Shown here one piece after another: positions 1 to 10,924 of a DNA stretch of 64,000 bases. Under the pieces are notes generated by a model that saw only the letters and a list, made by a program, of their open reading frames with translations, was not told the origin of the DNA and ran no database searches. The stretch is from Trema orientale (lineage: Eukaryota > Streptophyta > Magnoliopsida > Rosales > Cannabaceae): NCBI GenBank assembly GCA_002914845.1, contig JXTC01000595.1, positions 2,197-66,196 on the forward strand. The letters are read 5' to 3'. A program made the translations under genes and the position numbers. Every line of letters starts with the position of its first letter. The stretch's first letter is position 1.

Positions 1-2098
1 ACCTGAGCCTCTCCAACACCTTCCTACACTTCTCTCAACTTCCCTTATCCATTTCCAAGAGTTTCCAAGTGGTAGAACTCAAGTTGGAGCTCTAGAAAGC
101 AAGATAGATCAAAACTAGTCAAGGTAGTTCTACTAATTCTTCTTCCTATGTTTTGTTTTCTAATTTCAATTCACCACTTGCTCTCAATTAAATAATTGTT
201 TCTCTAGGTTCTCTTGAGTCCTAAGATCAGATTCTAAGCCTTGGGGATCAGTTTGGTGGAGGTAGAAGACAAGAACTTCAATAAAAACTCAAACTAGTCA
301 AAGTGAGCATTATGTAGGATTTTGAAGTTGTAGTTAATTTCTCTTGCTTCAGCCCTTAAACCAAGGTTATTGTTTGATGAATAATGGTCCTAGGAACCCT
401 TACATATTGCTGGAAACATAAAATTTAAGTGGAGGATTAAATTTAAACCTAAAGCCCTAAAGTGTGCTAGTTATAGATTTAAGTATTTTCATGTGTGGTA
501 GATTATGTTTTTCTATTTGTAATCTGATTTTCTAAGCTTGGAGTGTATATTTTATGTATTCTACTATTTATTACACTCATTCGGTGGCTGGTTTTGTTGA
601 GATACAAGTATAAAATTGGTTTTAAACTTGTTAAATCGAAAAAGAGTTCAAGTGCACTTAGATTATTCTAAGCGATCCTCTTTGATGTGTATATGTGGGA
701 ATTGGATTGTTAATTGTTATTGCAGGTTTAAAACCATGATTTTAATCATGTGGGAATGTCCTAGAAATAGGGGAGGTGCTGTCCAAATATTTTTAAGATA
801 AAATGGCACCATTTAGAGGCAAATGGACTAGTTTCCCAAAATTATGTGCCGTTTTGGAGTAGTTTTGTGCTAATGAACTAGCATTTAGATTTTAGTACTT
901 TTAAATAGTTTTTCAATACTAGTTATTGACTACCAAGTACCTTAAGTGATTTGTATGCTTCCGAGTCATTATAAGATCAAGTTTCCTAAATTGGTGAAAG
1001 TTCTGAATTCGATCTTGTCCAAGTATCTTAGTGCGTTCATTTTAGAAAAAATGTGCATTTTGAATAAAAGAATTTCATGACAGGTGATTGGCACACTAAT
1101 CTCTAGAGGATATTAAATCTTTCCACTATGAATTCCTATCCAGGACACGAGGTAAGTAAAGACTTACAACTGCATCACAAGAACTACATGGAAGATGCCA
1201 TTTTGTGAAACTTACTTATTCTTAAATGTTATAAAACGGCATGTGCATGGCACGTCTTGCATGCAAATTGAGAATTTTATTACAAGGTATTTGAAAGTAA
1301 GTACCATTGTACCAATTTTGTAAGATAAATTTTAAGCGCAATTGCTAGTCTGTCGGAGTTGGGTAGGTAAGTCTGTTGATGCAGACCCTCCCGTTGAAGC
1401 GGGACTTACGGATCTTATGATGTGTCTAGTTGAAGCGGGACAATATTAGCGCGGTGTGGGATGCCCCTTTGATGAGGGAAGGAGTTTTCAAAAGCCTCAC
1501 ACGACGATCGCACCTTATATTTACTCTTGGCCAGAGTTTCCGCCCAATGTTATCACGGCCTATCGACTTACGGGACTAGCAGTGTGCTAAGGGGCTCAAC
1601 TGGAAATGTTTTCAAAGGAAATACATGGACTCACATGTTTAGGAAAGAAAAGGGTACAATGGGAACTTTTTGAGATTTTAAAGCATACATAAGCATGCAT
1701 AGTTTTTACTTACTGAGCTTTAGCTCATTTTAGTCTTGTGATGCAGATGAGGAGGTACATTTTACTATTGACTAGCTGGTTGCCTGGCTTGCCTTTTGTC
1801 GCCATGATCATACAGATGTGGACGAGCTTGACCTGTGGGCGACATTTTTGTTTTGAGATATTTAGGTGTAATATAAATACTACTGCTGATGGCAAAATAG
1901 ACTGGTGAAAACCTCTTTTGATTGTACATTTTGTAAAGATACTTTTTGCAAGTAATGCCACGCAGTTGCTTCGTTTAAAAGTTTTAGAAAGTTCAAATTT
2001 GTCCACCTTTTCACAAAACTAAAGATATGGTTTAAGAAAGAGTAATACTTCCTAGTTTGGCTGTATACGACAATATGGTTAAACTAGGGGGCGTTACA
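1..2098 (+). mobile_element. Gypsy LTR, 3' part (LTR family 1)
   Basis: This stretch matches, with substitutions, the LTRs at about 26400-28548 and 48960-50977. All three share the same closing block, which ends in GCGTTACA or GTGTTACA. The left part of the LTR lies outside the window, so neither the TG start nor a target duplication can be checked. Orientation is taken from the copy at 24102-28548, where the LTR follows a + strand integrase gene and a polypurine tract. The LTR contains a GC-richer block at about 1350-1570 and no plausible coding sequence; small open frames in it do not resemble any protein. No internal part of this element is visible, because a Copia leader starts directly at 2099. 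Confidence 0.85.
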
Positions 2099-2941
2099 TA
2101 ATTAGATTAAATAATTAAATAGGAATAAAAAATTGAATAATGTGATTTAAGTTTAATGGTTAAATTTTGGTAATATCACACTTATTTAATTTAGGCTATC
2201 CTTATTAATTAGATTAATTAGATTAGCCAAATTATTCCTATAATATTAAATTTAGACTTTTAGAAAATATAGTAATTTATTTAGGACTAATTAGATTGGA
2301 CTAATAGATTAACCTAGAAAATTATATTAGACATAATAACTAGATTGAATAAAACATCAGATGTTTATTAGTAAAAACACATAAGATTTTAAAATAATGA
2401 GTGGGAGAGGGGTATATGATAATATATCCCACGGTCTCCATTATTAACTAAGCACCGTGAGATTTTATTGGCGCCTAGAGACACTTAGATTTCGTCCTCC
2501 CTACGGATAGTGTCCATTTAAATTAATAGCAAGGCTTAATTTTCAAGAGATAGGATTTTAGAATGTATTTTAAAATTGACTTACCCTACGGCGGTAATTT
2601 TGAGTTAAGTTGCTAAAATCTGAAATAATGGGTCACATTCATGAGGATACAATTAAATTGTTAATAGTATCATGACCATAAAATGGTAGTTAATAAATAA
2701 AAGAAACTATGAGATATTTTGATGTTTTATTTATTAATTGAGAATGTCTCAATTCAGTTAATAACTATGTGACCTATCCTATGACGGTAACTAATTAGAG
2801 AAAATTGAATTACCGTGGAATTAGTAAATAAGTTTGTGTTTACTTATTTGCATCATGCATCACGTTTACTATTTTGAATTTTTTGTGATATTTATTTTCA
2901 AATATGTTGAATATTATTTTATTTATTTAATTTCAGTAGAC
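2099..2941 (+). other. Leader (5' UTR) of Copia element A
   Basis: This is non-coding AT-rich DNA that aligns loosely with the leaders of the Copia elements at 18760-18900 (+) and 40790-40900 (-). The shared landmark is a GAGTGGGAG-like stretch followed by a GGTCTCC block at about 2398-2440. Short CCTACGG or ACGG motifs recur at about 2510, 2586 and 2783. A TTTCAG stretch lies just before the gag ATG at 2942 and could be a splice acceptor, but no donor can be assigned. Confidence 0.6.
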
Positions 2942-3373
2942 ATGTCAACCTCGAATCCCATTATCACTTTACTCGTAAATGAAAAATTAACTGGAGATAA
3001 TTTTTTCAAGTGGAAAAGTAATATGAATATCGTACTTTTTAGTAAAGACTACAAGTTTGTGCTTATGTAGGATTGTCCTCCACAACCCGCCGCTAATGGT
3101 ACTAGTGCTGCATGAGAAAGCTATGAAAAGTATACTCATACCAATAATAAAGCTCGCTGCTACATGTTAGCAGGCGTGACCGACGTGCTTCGAGCTAAGC
3201 ATAAAAAGATGGAGACTGCTTATGAGATAATGGAGTCCCTCCAGGCCATGTTTGGGCAACAATCTGATCAATCTCGCCATGACACCATTAAAAGGGCTAT
3301 GAATGCAAAGATGAAAAGAGGAACTCCAGTGAGAGATCATGTTTTGAACATGATCAATTACTTTGGAGAGGCT
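2942..3373 (+). pseudogene. Copia gag, N-terminal part (broken)
   Basis: Gag forms the virus-like particle of a Copia retrotransposon in the cytoplasm. The frame starts with MSTSNPIITLL and continues with the family signature LTGDNFFKWKSNMN. An in-frame TAG at about 3068 follows, then the frame resumes and runs through RHDTIKRAMNAKMKRGTPV to MINYFGEA, where the 702-bp solo LTR interrupts it. The homologous continuation, starting VHGATIDDRTQ, lies at about 4079. The start is chosen at 2942 because the preceding 108 bases in the same frame do not look like gag. It is a pseudogene by the internal stop and by the insertion. Confidence 0.85.
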
Positions 3374-4075
3374 TGATATGAACCCCGCCAACAATAGTGA
3401 CGAAACCCAGCACTAACTATGGAATTCGAATCCAAGATCACCAAGTCGCAAGAATGTTGAGTCTTGACCCGTTACCTAGCAAGATAAGAACCAAGAACTA
3501 CGAAAGATTAAAGGTGCCACACCAAGAATTCTCAAGAACCACTCAAGAATCGATGGGATAAGTCTTGTTGTTTTGAACGCCACAAGAGTTAACCTGATAA
3601 GTTCAAGAATTTTTTCAAGAATGAAGAAAACACGAATAACTCGCAATATTATTGATCTCTGAATACTCAAAAACATACAAGGCTCTCTCTTTTATATAGG
3701 AGTCGAATTCAACCCTAATTTAAGATAAACTAATATTACTTTGACAAGTGGCAACCCTCTCCTCAATTAAATCCGAAAATAACTAAATCTGAATCAAAGA
3801 AATTTCCTAAAAGTACAAAAGATATAGAAAAATGTGTGGACTTCAACTAGACTCTTCTAGAGCCTTAATCATAGTGACTAGGCTCCCTTGGATCTGATTT
3901 GGGCTTATATCGAGCCTCCATGCGTTAGTCATCTCTCCAATATATTGAATTAGCCCATTTAATGCCTCTTTGAATCTCTTAGCTCAAAGTCTTGTGATCG
4001 GCCCACCTGGCAAGCTTAATGGATCACGTGAATGTTGTCCTTGAGTCCGTCCAAGCCCACGTGTATGCTCCTCCA
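3374..4075 (-). mobile_element. 702-bp solo LTR inserted in Copia gag (LTR family 3)
   Basis: The block starts TGATATGAACCCCGCCAAC and ends CTCCTCCA. It shares its beginning, several internal phrases and its exact 702-bp length with the solo LTR at 18912-19613. It separates two consecutive parts of the Copia gag protein, so it is an insertion. No clean target duplication is visible (AGGCT on the left, AGTTC on the right). The strand is an inference: a TATATA element is best placed for transcription from the - strand, and the - strand ends in GTTCATATCA, like a Gypsy LTR end. The family's internal region is not present in the window. Confidence 0.75.
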
Positions 4076-4782
4076 AGTTCACGGGGCTACGATCGATGAC
4101 CGCACTCAAGTGAGTATAATTTTGGAGTCACTCTCACCTGATTTTCCTCAGTTCAAGAGCAACTATGTTATGAATAAGTTGAATTATACGATGACTCTAC
4201 TTCTCAATGAACTGCAAACTTTCGAATTGATATCGAAAGATAAAGGTAAAGATGGTTCAACAATTGTTGCCGAAGCAAATGTTGCAGAAGAAAATCCCTC
4301 TACCTCAAACAAAAATAAAAAGAGGAAGAGCAAGTGTGGCTCTGGGTCTAAGCCTAAAAAGAGCAAGAAGGGCAACAAAAGCACTAAGAAGAACAACTCC
4401 AAGGACAAAAAGCCTAAGGGAAAATATTTTCACTACGGAGTTGAAGGGCATCAGAAGAGAAACTGTTACAAGTATCTCTCCGAATTGAAAGAGAAGAAGA
4501 AAGATAAATGTGATTTACTTATTTTAGAAGCTTGTTTAGTGGAAGAAGATTTAATTGATATATCTCCCTCGATAGTTGATTCAGGTGCCACTAATCATGT
4601 TTGTTCTTCTTTTCAGATGCTTAGTTCTTCAAGGGAGATTGCCTACGAAAAATTTCACGATGAGAGTAGGCAGTGGAGCTAAAGTTTCGGCAAAAGCAGT
4701 AGGAGTCGTCCGTCTTCATTTTAGGAATAAATGTTTGTTATTGAACAATTTTACTTTATTCCTAGTTTTCGTAGGAATTTGA
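4076..4782 (+). pseudogene. Copia gag C-terminal part, zinc knuckle remnant and protease
   Basis: The open frame continues gag from VHGATIDD, through a Lys-rich segment (about 4300-4420), to a nucleocapsid-like motif YFHYGVEGHQKRNC, and then to the aspartic protease site VDSGATNHVC. The knuckle should read C-x2-C-x4-H-x4-C, but its first two cysteines are tyrosines, so it cannot bind zinc normally. The Asp-Ser-Gly of the protease is kept. The frame stops at 4682 and the protease continues in another frame (MRVGSGAKVSAKAVG, to about 4782), showing a frameshift. About 15 codons before 4076 read in frame from the solo LTR; I regard that fusion as chance. Confidence 0.85.
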
Positions 4783-4959
4783 TTTCTATTTCAAGACTAT
4801 TTGAACAAATGTTTGGTGTTTCTTTTCTTAATAATGAGATTATTATTTCTAGAAATGATTTAAACATTTGTTCTACAAAAATGGAGAATGGACTTTAAAT
4901 ATTAAGGCCGGACAAACAATCATTGCTTAATACCGAAATGTTTAAAGTAAAACATCTCA

Positions 4960-6161
4960 AACCTATAAAGTAAAAAGTTTCTCATGACGATGATACATAT
5001 TTTTGGTACTTTAGGTTAGGGCATACCAATCTAGATAGGATAAACAGACTAGTAAAGGATGGTCCTTTATTAAGAGAGCTAGAAGTTGCTACTCTACTAG
5101 TTTATGAATCTTGTCTAGAAGGAAAAATAACTAAGAGACCTTTCTCAGCAAAGGGCGAAAGGACCAAAGAACCTATTGAGCTTGTGCATAGCGATGTATG
5201 TGGTCCATTGAATATACAAGCAAGAGGTGGTTACGAATACTTTGTCACATTTATTGATGATTATTCACGATATGGATACGTGTACCTAATGTAAAGAAAA
5301 TTTGAAACCCTTCAAAAGTTCAAAAAATTCACAGCAGAAGCGGAAAAGCAATTAGGTAAGTCATTAAAAATTCTTCGATTAGATTGAGGAGGTGAATACC
5401 TTGATAATGAATTCAAGGATCACTTGCTGGAGAATGGTATCCTATCCCAACTCACAGCACCTAGAACACCACAACAAAATGGTGTTGCAGAAAGGAAAAA
5501 CCGAATGTTGCTTGATATGGTTAGATCAATGATGAGCTACTCTTCCCTACCTCTCTCATTTTGGGGTGATGCATTACAAACCGTTGTTTACATTGTGAAT
5601 GTAGTACCTTCCAAGTCTATCCAAAAGGCATCTTTAGAGTTGTGGAATGAGCGTAAACCTAGTTTACGTCACATCCGCATATGGGGGTGCCCAGCACATG
5701 TACTGAACGGAAAGTCTGGGAAGCTAGAACCACGTACAGAGATTTGTTTATTTTTAGGTTATCCAAAAGGCACAAGAAGAGATTTGTTTTATAGTCCTCA
5801 AGAGAAAAAGGTATTTGTATTGACAAATGCTACTTTTCTTGAAAATGACTATATGACAGATTTCAAACCTCGAAGTAAAGTTGTACTAGAGGAATTACTT
5901 TCTAATCAGATAAGACCACAATCAACAATAGTTGTTGAACGACAAAATTATGAGACTACTATTCCAAATCAGAATACCTTAACAACTCGACGTAGTGGGA
6001 AGGTTATTAGACCACCTGCTCACTATAGGGAAGATGGAGAAGAACTTGTTGCTGTTTCTGATAGTAGCCAAGATGATCCATTGACATACAAGCATGCAAT
6101 GGAAGATTCTGATAAGGAAAAATGGCAAGAGGCTATGAACCNCATGGAATCTAAGATTTGA
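4960..6161 (+). pseudogene. Copia GAG-pre-integrase and integrase (broken)
   Basis: Integrase inserts the cDNA copy into the nuclear genome. The reading starts in the GAG-pre-integrase motif (YFWYFRLGHT, about 5000), then the first catalytic Asp in HSDVCGP (about 5190), FVTFIDDYSRYGYVYL, the second Asp region with a TGA in place of the Arg codon before GGEY (about 5385), and the catalytic Glu in [12 protein letters not shown] (about 5470). The longest intact piece is 5424-6161, which includes the C-terminal WGCPAHVL and FLGYPKG motifs and runs into the start of the reverse transcriptase. Stop codons at about 5293 and 5385 make it a pseudogene. One N lies at 6142. Confidence 0.9.
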
Positions 6162-6598
6162 TGAGACGATCAAGTCTTATGGTTTCGATCAAAATGTTGA
6201 TGAACCTTGTGTATACAAGTACATCAAAGACAAGAAAATGGTCTTCCTAGTTCTTTATGTAGATGATATTTTGCTCATTAGGAATGATGTGGAAATATTA
6301 TCTAAAGTAAAGAAGTGGCTAGCCGAGAAATTCTAAATGAAAAATTTGGGAGAAGTAAGTTATGTACTTGGGATCCAGATTATTCGAGATTGTAAGAACA
6401 GACTTTTGGCACTATCTCAAGCATCTTATATTGATAAGATGCTCATTCGTTTTTTGATGCAAAACTCCAAGAAAGGACAGTTACCTTCTCGATTTGGAGT
6501 TATCCTTTCCAAAGAGTAATGTCTCAAGACACCTCAGGAGGAAGAGGATATGGGATGGGTTCCTTATGCGTCTGCAGTTGGTAGCCTTATGTATGTCA
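6162..6598 (+). pseudogene. Copia reverse transcriptase, C-terminal remnant
   Basis: The catalytic YVDDILL motif is at about 6256-6276, followed by a MKNLGEVSYVLGIQI-type segment and the PYASAVGSLMYVML segment at about 6561-6600, all typical of Copia reverse transcriptase. The first half of the domain is missing: the sequence jumps from the polymerase entry region at about 6155 to the segment just before YVDD, a loss I estimate at roughly 150 codons. A stop before MKNLGE and another at about 6517 break the frame. RNase H is absent. The deletion junction lies within about 20 bases of the N at 6142. Confidence 0.85.
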
Positions 6599-7473
6599 TG
6601 TTATCTAGATAAATTATTTATCTACAATAATTAATAATTATTATTAATTAATTGATTAATTAATTTTGAATTAATTAATTTAAATTGTGGAGAGATAAGT
6701 TTCTTAATTTATTTAAATTTTGAATTTAAAAATATCTAATTATCAGATAATTAGATGAACAGAAATTAGGAAACTGACTGAAAATGAAACACTTTCCCTG
6801 GAAGAATTATCTGCTAGTTTATATATATATATATTAATTAGATTAATTAGAAATATATATATATAAAATAAATTACGTTTTTTTTTTCTAAAAGAACAAC
6901 TTCATTGTTTTGTTAAAAAAAAAAAGTTAGGGCCATTTTTTAAAACTAATATATATATAATGATTAATTAATATGATTAATTAATTGATTTATTAAATAG
7001 TTTAATATATGTGTATATATATATATATAAAGGAAACCCTAGCAGATAAGAGACACCCTACGTATTATTTTCTATAGAGCCTCCATAAATAAGAGAGAAA
7101 AAGAAGAGAGTCTTCCTATTCTCTGTAGAAAAAAACTTTTGCAATCTCATGTGTTGAGAATATTGCAAGGGCCTAATGTGTGAGTTTAAGAAATTGTACG
7201 CAATGCCCATACATGTGTGAGTTTAAGAAATTGTACGCAATGCCCACGCGTTCATCCAGTTATGCTTGAGGCCTGGATTGGAAGATCGTGGTTTAAAAGA
7301 CAGAAAAGCTAGGATCCGCTGATAGGCTACAAGAGGTATTAGATCTATTCTCTTTGTATGTTTCTATTTCCTATGAATTAGTACTATGTACTCATATAGT
7401 CAATTGTTTTGAGAAAATTTTTGAATGTTCTTAGGCCAATCTTCCGCTGCGAAAATCGTTTTTAATTCCAACA
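6599..7473 (+). mobile_element. Copia LTR fragment adjoining the chitinase fragment
   Basis: The block begins TGTTATCTAG and ends AATTCCAACA, both Copia-like LTR termini. It holds a very AT-rich U3 (6600-7030), an (AT)n tract before AAGGAAACCCTAG, and a U5-like end with TTCCGCTGCGAAAATCG that resembles the LTR end at 28840-28912. A 36-bp direct duplication containing GTTTAAGAAATTGTACGCAA lies at about 7173-7246. No target duplication matches between the flanks. Since the flank on the right is a chitinase gene fragment, this may be the 3' LTR of an element that once inserted into that gene. The left boundary is less certain than the right. Confidence 0.6.
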
Positions 7474-7862
7474 TAATTAACCTATCAATTCCATATCAAA
7501 CAATTTGGATTGGCTAAATGTCATGTCGTACGGCCTTTTCGCACCGGGTTGGTGGCCAAATATGACTCAGCTGCTGGCTTCACTATACCATCTGACGAGC
7601 AAAGTCAGCGGGGACTCAGGAATCACGGCTTGGATCCAGGCTGGTTTGGCTGCTGAGAAAATAGTGATGGGAATTCCTTATTATGGATTTGCTTAGACTC
7701 TGGTAGACCCTAACGAGCATGGTCTATTTGCACCTGCTACTAGGGTTGCCATAACGAGTGATGGGGCTTTGGCTTATAGTCAAATAAGGGTGATTATAAG
7801 TACAAATGATGCCCAAACTGTGTTTAATTTCACTATTGTTTCGGACTATTTCCTTTTGTTCA
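7474..7862 (+). pseudogene. Class V chitinase (GH18) fragment
   Basis: This is the only host-type gene sequence in the window. From about 7478 one frame reads without a shift through SNNLDWLNVMSYGLF, SGDSGITAWIQAGLA, EKIVMGIPYYGFA, then a TAG where the family has Trp, and on to DPNEHGLFAPATR and ALAYSQIR. These are recognisable signatures of the second half of a plant GH18 class V chitinase barrel. The catalytic DxxDxDxE motif would lie upstream and is missing. The family's M-x-Y-D motif reads MSYG, so a conserved Asp is also lost. About 128 codons survive. The piece is cut on the left by a Copia LTR and on the right by a Gypsy gag in opposite orientation. It cannot encode an enzyme. Confidence 0.85.
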
Positions 7863-8872
7863 GAAAAGGCTTATTCTAAGTAATACTGGTTAATGTAGAA
7901 CTATTCTTTGCTTTGTGCTTTCTCTTAACTTCTGCGATGGTGATCTCAGTGTTCTTGGCTCTTTTTATTAACTCAGCAAAATTAATAATCACATGGTTCA
8001 TAATGTGAAGCCTACATTTAGAATCCATCTTCTTGATACACATGTCTACCATCTGTTGTTCAATAACTAAATCTTTACAATCCAATGCTTCTCCTTGAAC
8101 ATGTTAAAAAAGGCTACTAGGGATTCTCTTTCTTTTTGAAATTCCGCAGATAAATTTGCAAATGTACATTTTGATTCTGCTACAAAGAATTTAGTGCAGA
8201 TGGTTTGCCAACTTTTAATACTGTTGGCAGGGAGATCAACAAATCAGTCATATGCCCTTCCAGTGAGGGATTTAGAAAATTCCCTCATTCTTAATTCTTC
8301 ATCTCCAGCATAAGCTCCAAGGTCATCAATGAAACCAACTATGTGCTTTTTAGCATTTCCTGTCCTGTCATCAAAAGTCCTGAACCTAGGATTAACATAA
8401 TCCTTAGGGTATGGCTTTGACAAAATGTGAGATAGATATGGCGGTTGGAAATCAATCTTCTTTAGATTCTTGTCTGTCGAATGAGTTCTCATCATCTCTA
8501 AAATTTCATCTTTAGTAAAATACTCACGGCTCGTGCCTAGAGTAATTACAGTCATGATATTTGAGGGAGCAGTTAGTGCAACAGGAGCAGCGGGAGGTGC
8601 TGTCACCACATCAGGAGTTCCAGTTTGGATCACCCTATGACCTGCTTCATTGTTAATAGATGGAGCAGCTTGAGAACCGACGCTACTATTCCCATTGTGC
8701 ACTGCCTCTCTACTTTTCAAAGCTGTCACTTCTTGTTGCAAGGATCTCAACATGGCCAATACCTTGCTTATTTGATCACTCTGCTGATCGGATGCTGTAG
8801 AAGTCGTAGATGGTAAAGGCAGTGGTGCTAAAAAACCAGGAGGTGGGGGCGGATTTAGAGGATTCATCATTT
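7863..8872 (-). pseudogene. Tat-type Gypsy gag, N-terminal two thirds (copy B1)
   Basis: Read on the - strand from ATG at 8870, the protein begins MMNPLNPPPPPGF, passes a coiled-coil-like stretch (MLRSLQQEVTALKSRE) and enters a retrotransposon gag domain (ILSKPYPKDYVNPRFRTFDD, then REFSKSLTGRAYD). A TGA replaces the Trp codon after AYD at about 8244. The frame shifts again near 8090 and resumes through MVDMCIKKMDSKCRLHIMNH to about 7880. It is clearly homologous to gag at 60339-61685. The 3' part of gag is absent here, but the missing part of a related copy starts at 12268. Confidence 0.85.
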
Positions 8873-9026
8873 TTCTTTCTTGAATAAAGAAAAAGATTGA
8901 TACTAGGAAAAGAAACTAAAGTTCTTGAAACAACTATATGTAGATAATGACAATAATAATGATGCAAATAGAACTTTATGAAGACTGAGAAGAATTAATC
9001 TTCCTCGGCTAAGAAGTCGCCTTTTA
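8873..9026 (-). other. Leader and decayed primer-binding site of copy B1
   Basis: This short non-coding stretch aligns with 61686-61864, the leader of the Tat element at the right end. The primer-binding site that reads GGCGACTCTGCTGGGG in that copy is here changed to GGCGACTTCTTAGCC (- strand, about 9009-9023), so it would prime poorly. Confidence 0.6.
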
Positions 9027-10600
9027 TGTATGTTCGTGGTAAATTTTGATTTCTGAAAATATGTAATTACTTGATTGTTACTCAAAAAATTAAGACTGCA
9101 TAGTATAGCATAATTGAGCATAAAATTCTAGGATATATAATTTAGATAGATTCTCAGAACAACTATATAAATAGTTTAATAGTCAAATGAGTTAACAGAC
9201 TTGAAAATTAGATACAACAGAAAACAGAGAGTGATAACACTTTTCTAAAAATACTCGAAAGGAAACTTCCACGAACATAGTGAATAGGGCCCTTGGATGG
9301 CTCGATTTTCATAAAGTCCTTCAAATGTAATGAAAGTTTGAAAATTGGATGCTCATGAATAGATGGTTGTTTCAAAAGTAAAAATGTTGCTGTTATCAAT
9401 AGTGATCAAAAACTTGATCCACTATTGAAATGAACTTGATTGAATACATTAGACACGAAGCATTAGTAACTATACTAAAGATATGTGCCTTAGTATAATA
9501 TGATCAGCTATTTATGTTAAAAGCATGTAATATTATTATATAGATATATATATATATATAGAATGAAAAGAAGAAAATAAGAAAGAACCTAGCTTAAGGA
9601 CACTTAGTCCGAGGGGTAAATTGAGCTTGTAGTCATTGCATGCATAAAAATAAGCTGACCATATGATGTGAAAAAGGTGGTGCTTATTGATATCTTGTAT
9701 GATATTAAATGGTAATACAAGGTTGCATTCATGAAGTTAGGCATCAGAACTAGTATATGAGATGTTTAGGAAATGTACTTAGGCTATCGGATGAGGGAAT
9801 TTCGAGAGTGCAAATGGCTGTCAATTTCTGAAAAATGTCAGCATTAGGAATTAGAAATTTAGAGAAAAGAATGCATATATTTAGAGTAGAAGGTAGGCTC
9901 AAAGGACAGGCTCACGTCCCCCCCATGCAGAGGGAATTTCAGTTCCTTTTATAGTATTAAAGAGTAATTGTTGCAGCAAGGAGACAGGGAATATTCTGCA
10001 TTGATTAGAGTGAGATAGCCTTACCAAATGGCAAGCCGTTTCTGTTTAGTTTATTAAAAACTAGGTACTATAACCGGTTTTTCACAAAATCAGCTGCAGA
10101 ATTTTATCTCAATTTGCTGAAAAATCCGCTGAATTTTGTACATTCTCTTAGGATTCACTCTTCCATAGACACCTTAATGGTTTCATCCTAAAACTGTGTC
10201 CCAAAACAATGAAACCAGCTAGTTTCACTCTAGCTAAGTCTGCATGAAACAGTAATTTAAAAACTCTCTCAAGTTTGAATATAAGATCTTATTTTAACAT
10301 CCTTAGAAGAAATTTCCATAATAGAAGGATAATTCCTCAAATCTGAATAAATAAAAGCTCCTGAAATATCATTATACAACTATTTTAATTTATCTTAGCA
10401 TTTAACAAAACTAATCCATTTTTGAATATGAATTAGGACTTTAACCGAGAACACCTTCATATTTGCTTTGGACCATTAGATCTACAAGTTGTAAAATTTA
10501 AAACTCATATCCACTTCTTGCTTAATAATGACATTAGTAATAATGAAAGGAAGTTTGTAGTATCTTAACAGATAAACTTGGTTGGTTGATCATAAAAGAC
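9027..10600 (-). repeat. Tat-type Gypsy 5' LTR (copy B1)
   Basis: Read on the +, the LTR starts TGTATGTTCGTGG, the same edge as at 61865 (TGTATGTTCGTGC). Homology to the 61865 LTR is clear for the first hundred or so bases and around the CTTGGATGGCTC / CTTGAATGGCTC phrase (about 9292), then fades. A CTATAAAAGG-type TATA box on the - strand lies at about 9947-9956. The outer end is not defined; I place it near 10600 because Copia integrase remnants begin soon after. No open frame of interest is present. Confidence 0.55.
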
Positions 10601-10924
10601 ACTATCATTTATGATAGTGGTTATCACTAAGATATAAATAATAATTCCGTATTAGAAGATTTTTCAATTCTCAACACCAATCATACCTCAGCAGAATGGT
10701 GTTACAGATTAGAGAAATAGAATACTGTTTGACTTGGTTCATTCTATTACTCATGATTATTAACCTTGCTTTAGGAATACAAATAGTGATTCTTAATATT
10801 GTTTCATCCTAATTTGTTTCTATAACACGTCGTGATTATGGACTAGTCTTGAGTTTTATTTGCCTCATCCTCCTTAATAAGGGAGTCATACTCATGTGTA
10901 AAAGAAACATAAAGGTAAGAAGAA
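10601..10924 (+). pseudogene. Copia integrase remnant
   Basis: At about 10672-10770 a + strand frame reads PQQNGV, a changed stretch with a stop, and then RNRILFDLVHSITH. This corresponds to the catalytic-Glu region of Copia integrase (compare [21 protein letters not shown] at about 5466). The Glu itself and its neighbours are lost to substitutions and a stop. Nothing else in this stretch is recognisable. It separates two pieces of Tat-type Gypsy sequence that lie in the opposite orientation. Confidence 0.65.

Larger units (their letters stand above)
2099..6598 (+). mobile_element. Decayed Ty1/Copia element A (internal region, no own LTRs seen)
   Basis: Copia order is preserved on the + strand: leader, gag, protease, integrase, reverse transcriptase. 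The 5' LTR is missing because a Gypsy LTR ends at 2098. The RNase H region and the polypurine tract are missing because the frame breaks off at about 6598 into unrelated AT-rich LTR-like sequence. Stops, frameshifts, a nested 702-bp solo LTR (3374-4075) and an internal reverse transcriptase deletion show that it is inactive. The leader and polyprotein resemble those of the Copia element starting at 15216, which suggests the same broad lineage. I read it as Tork/TAR-like, but that lineage name is uncertain. Confidence 0.85.

Noticed and set aside
4184-4408. Minus-strand Leu/Phe-rich frame that looks like a membrane protein
   Set aside because: It is the antisense of the Lys-rich part of Copia gag.
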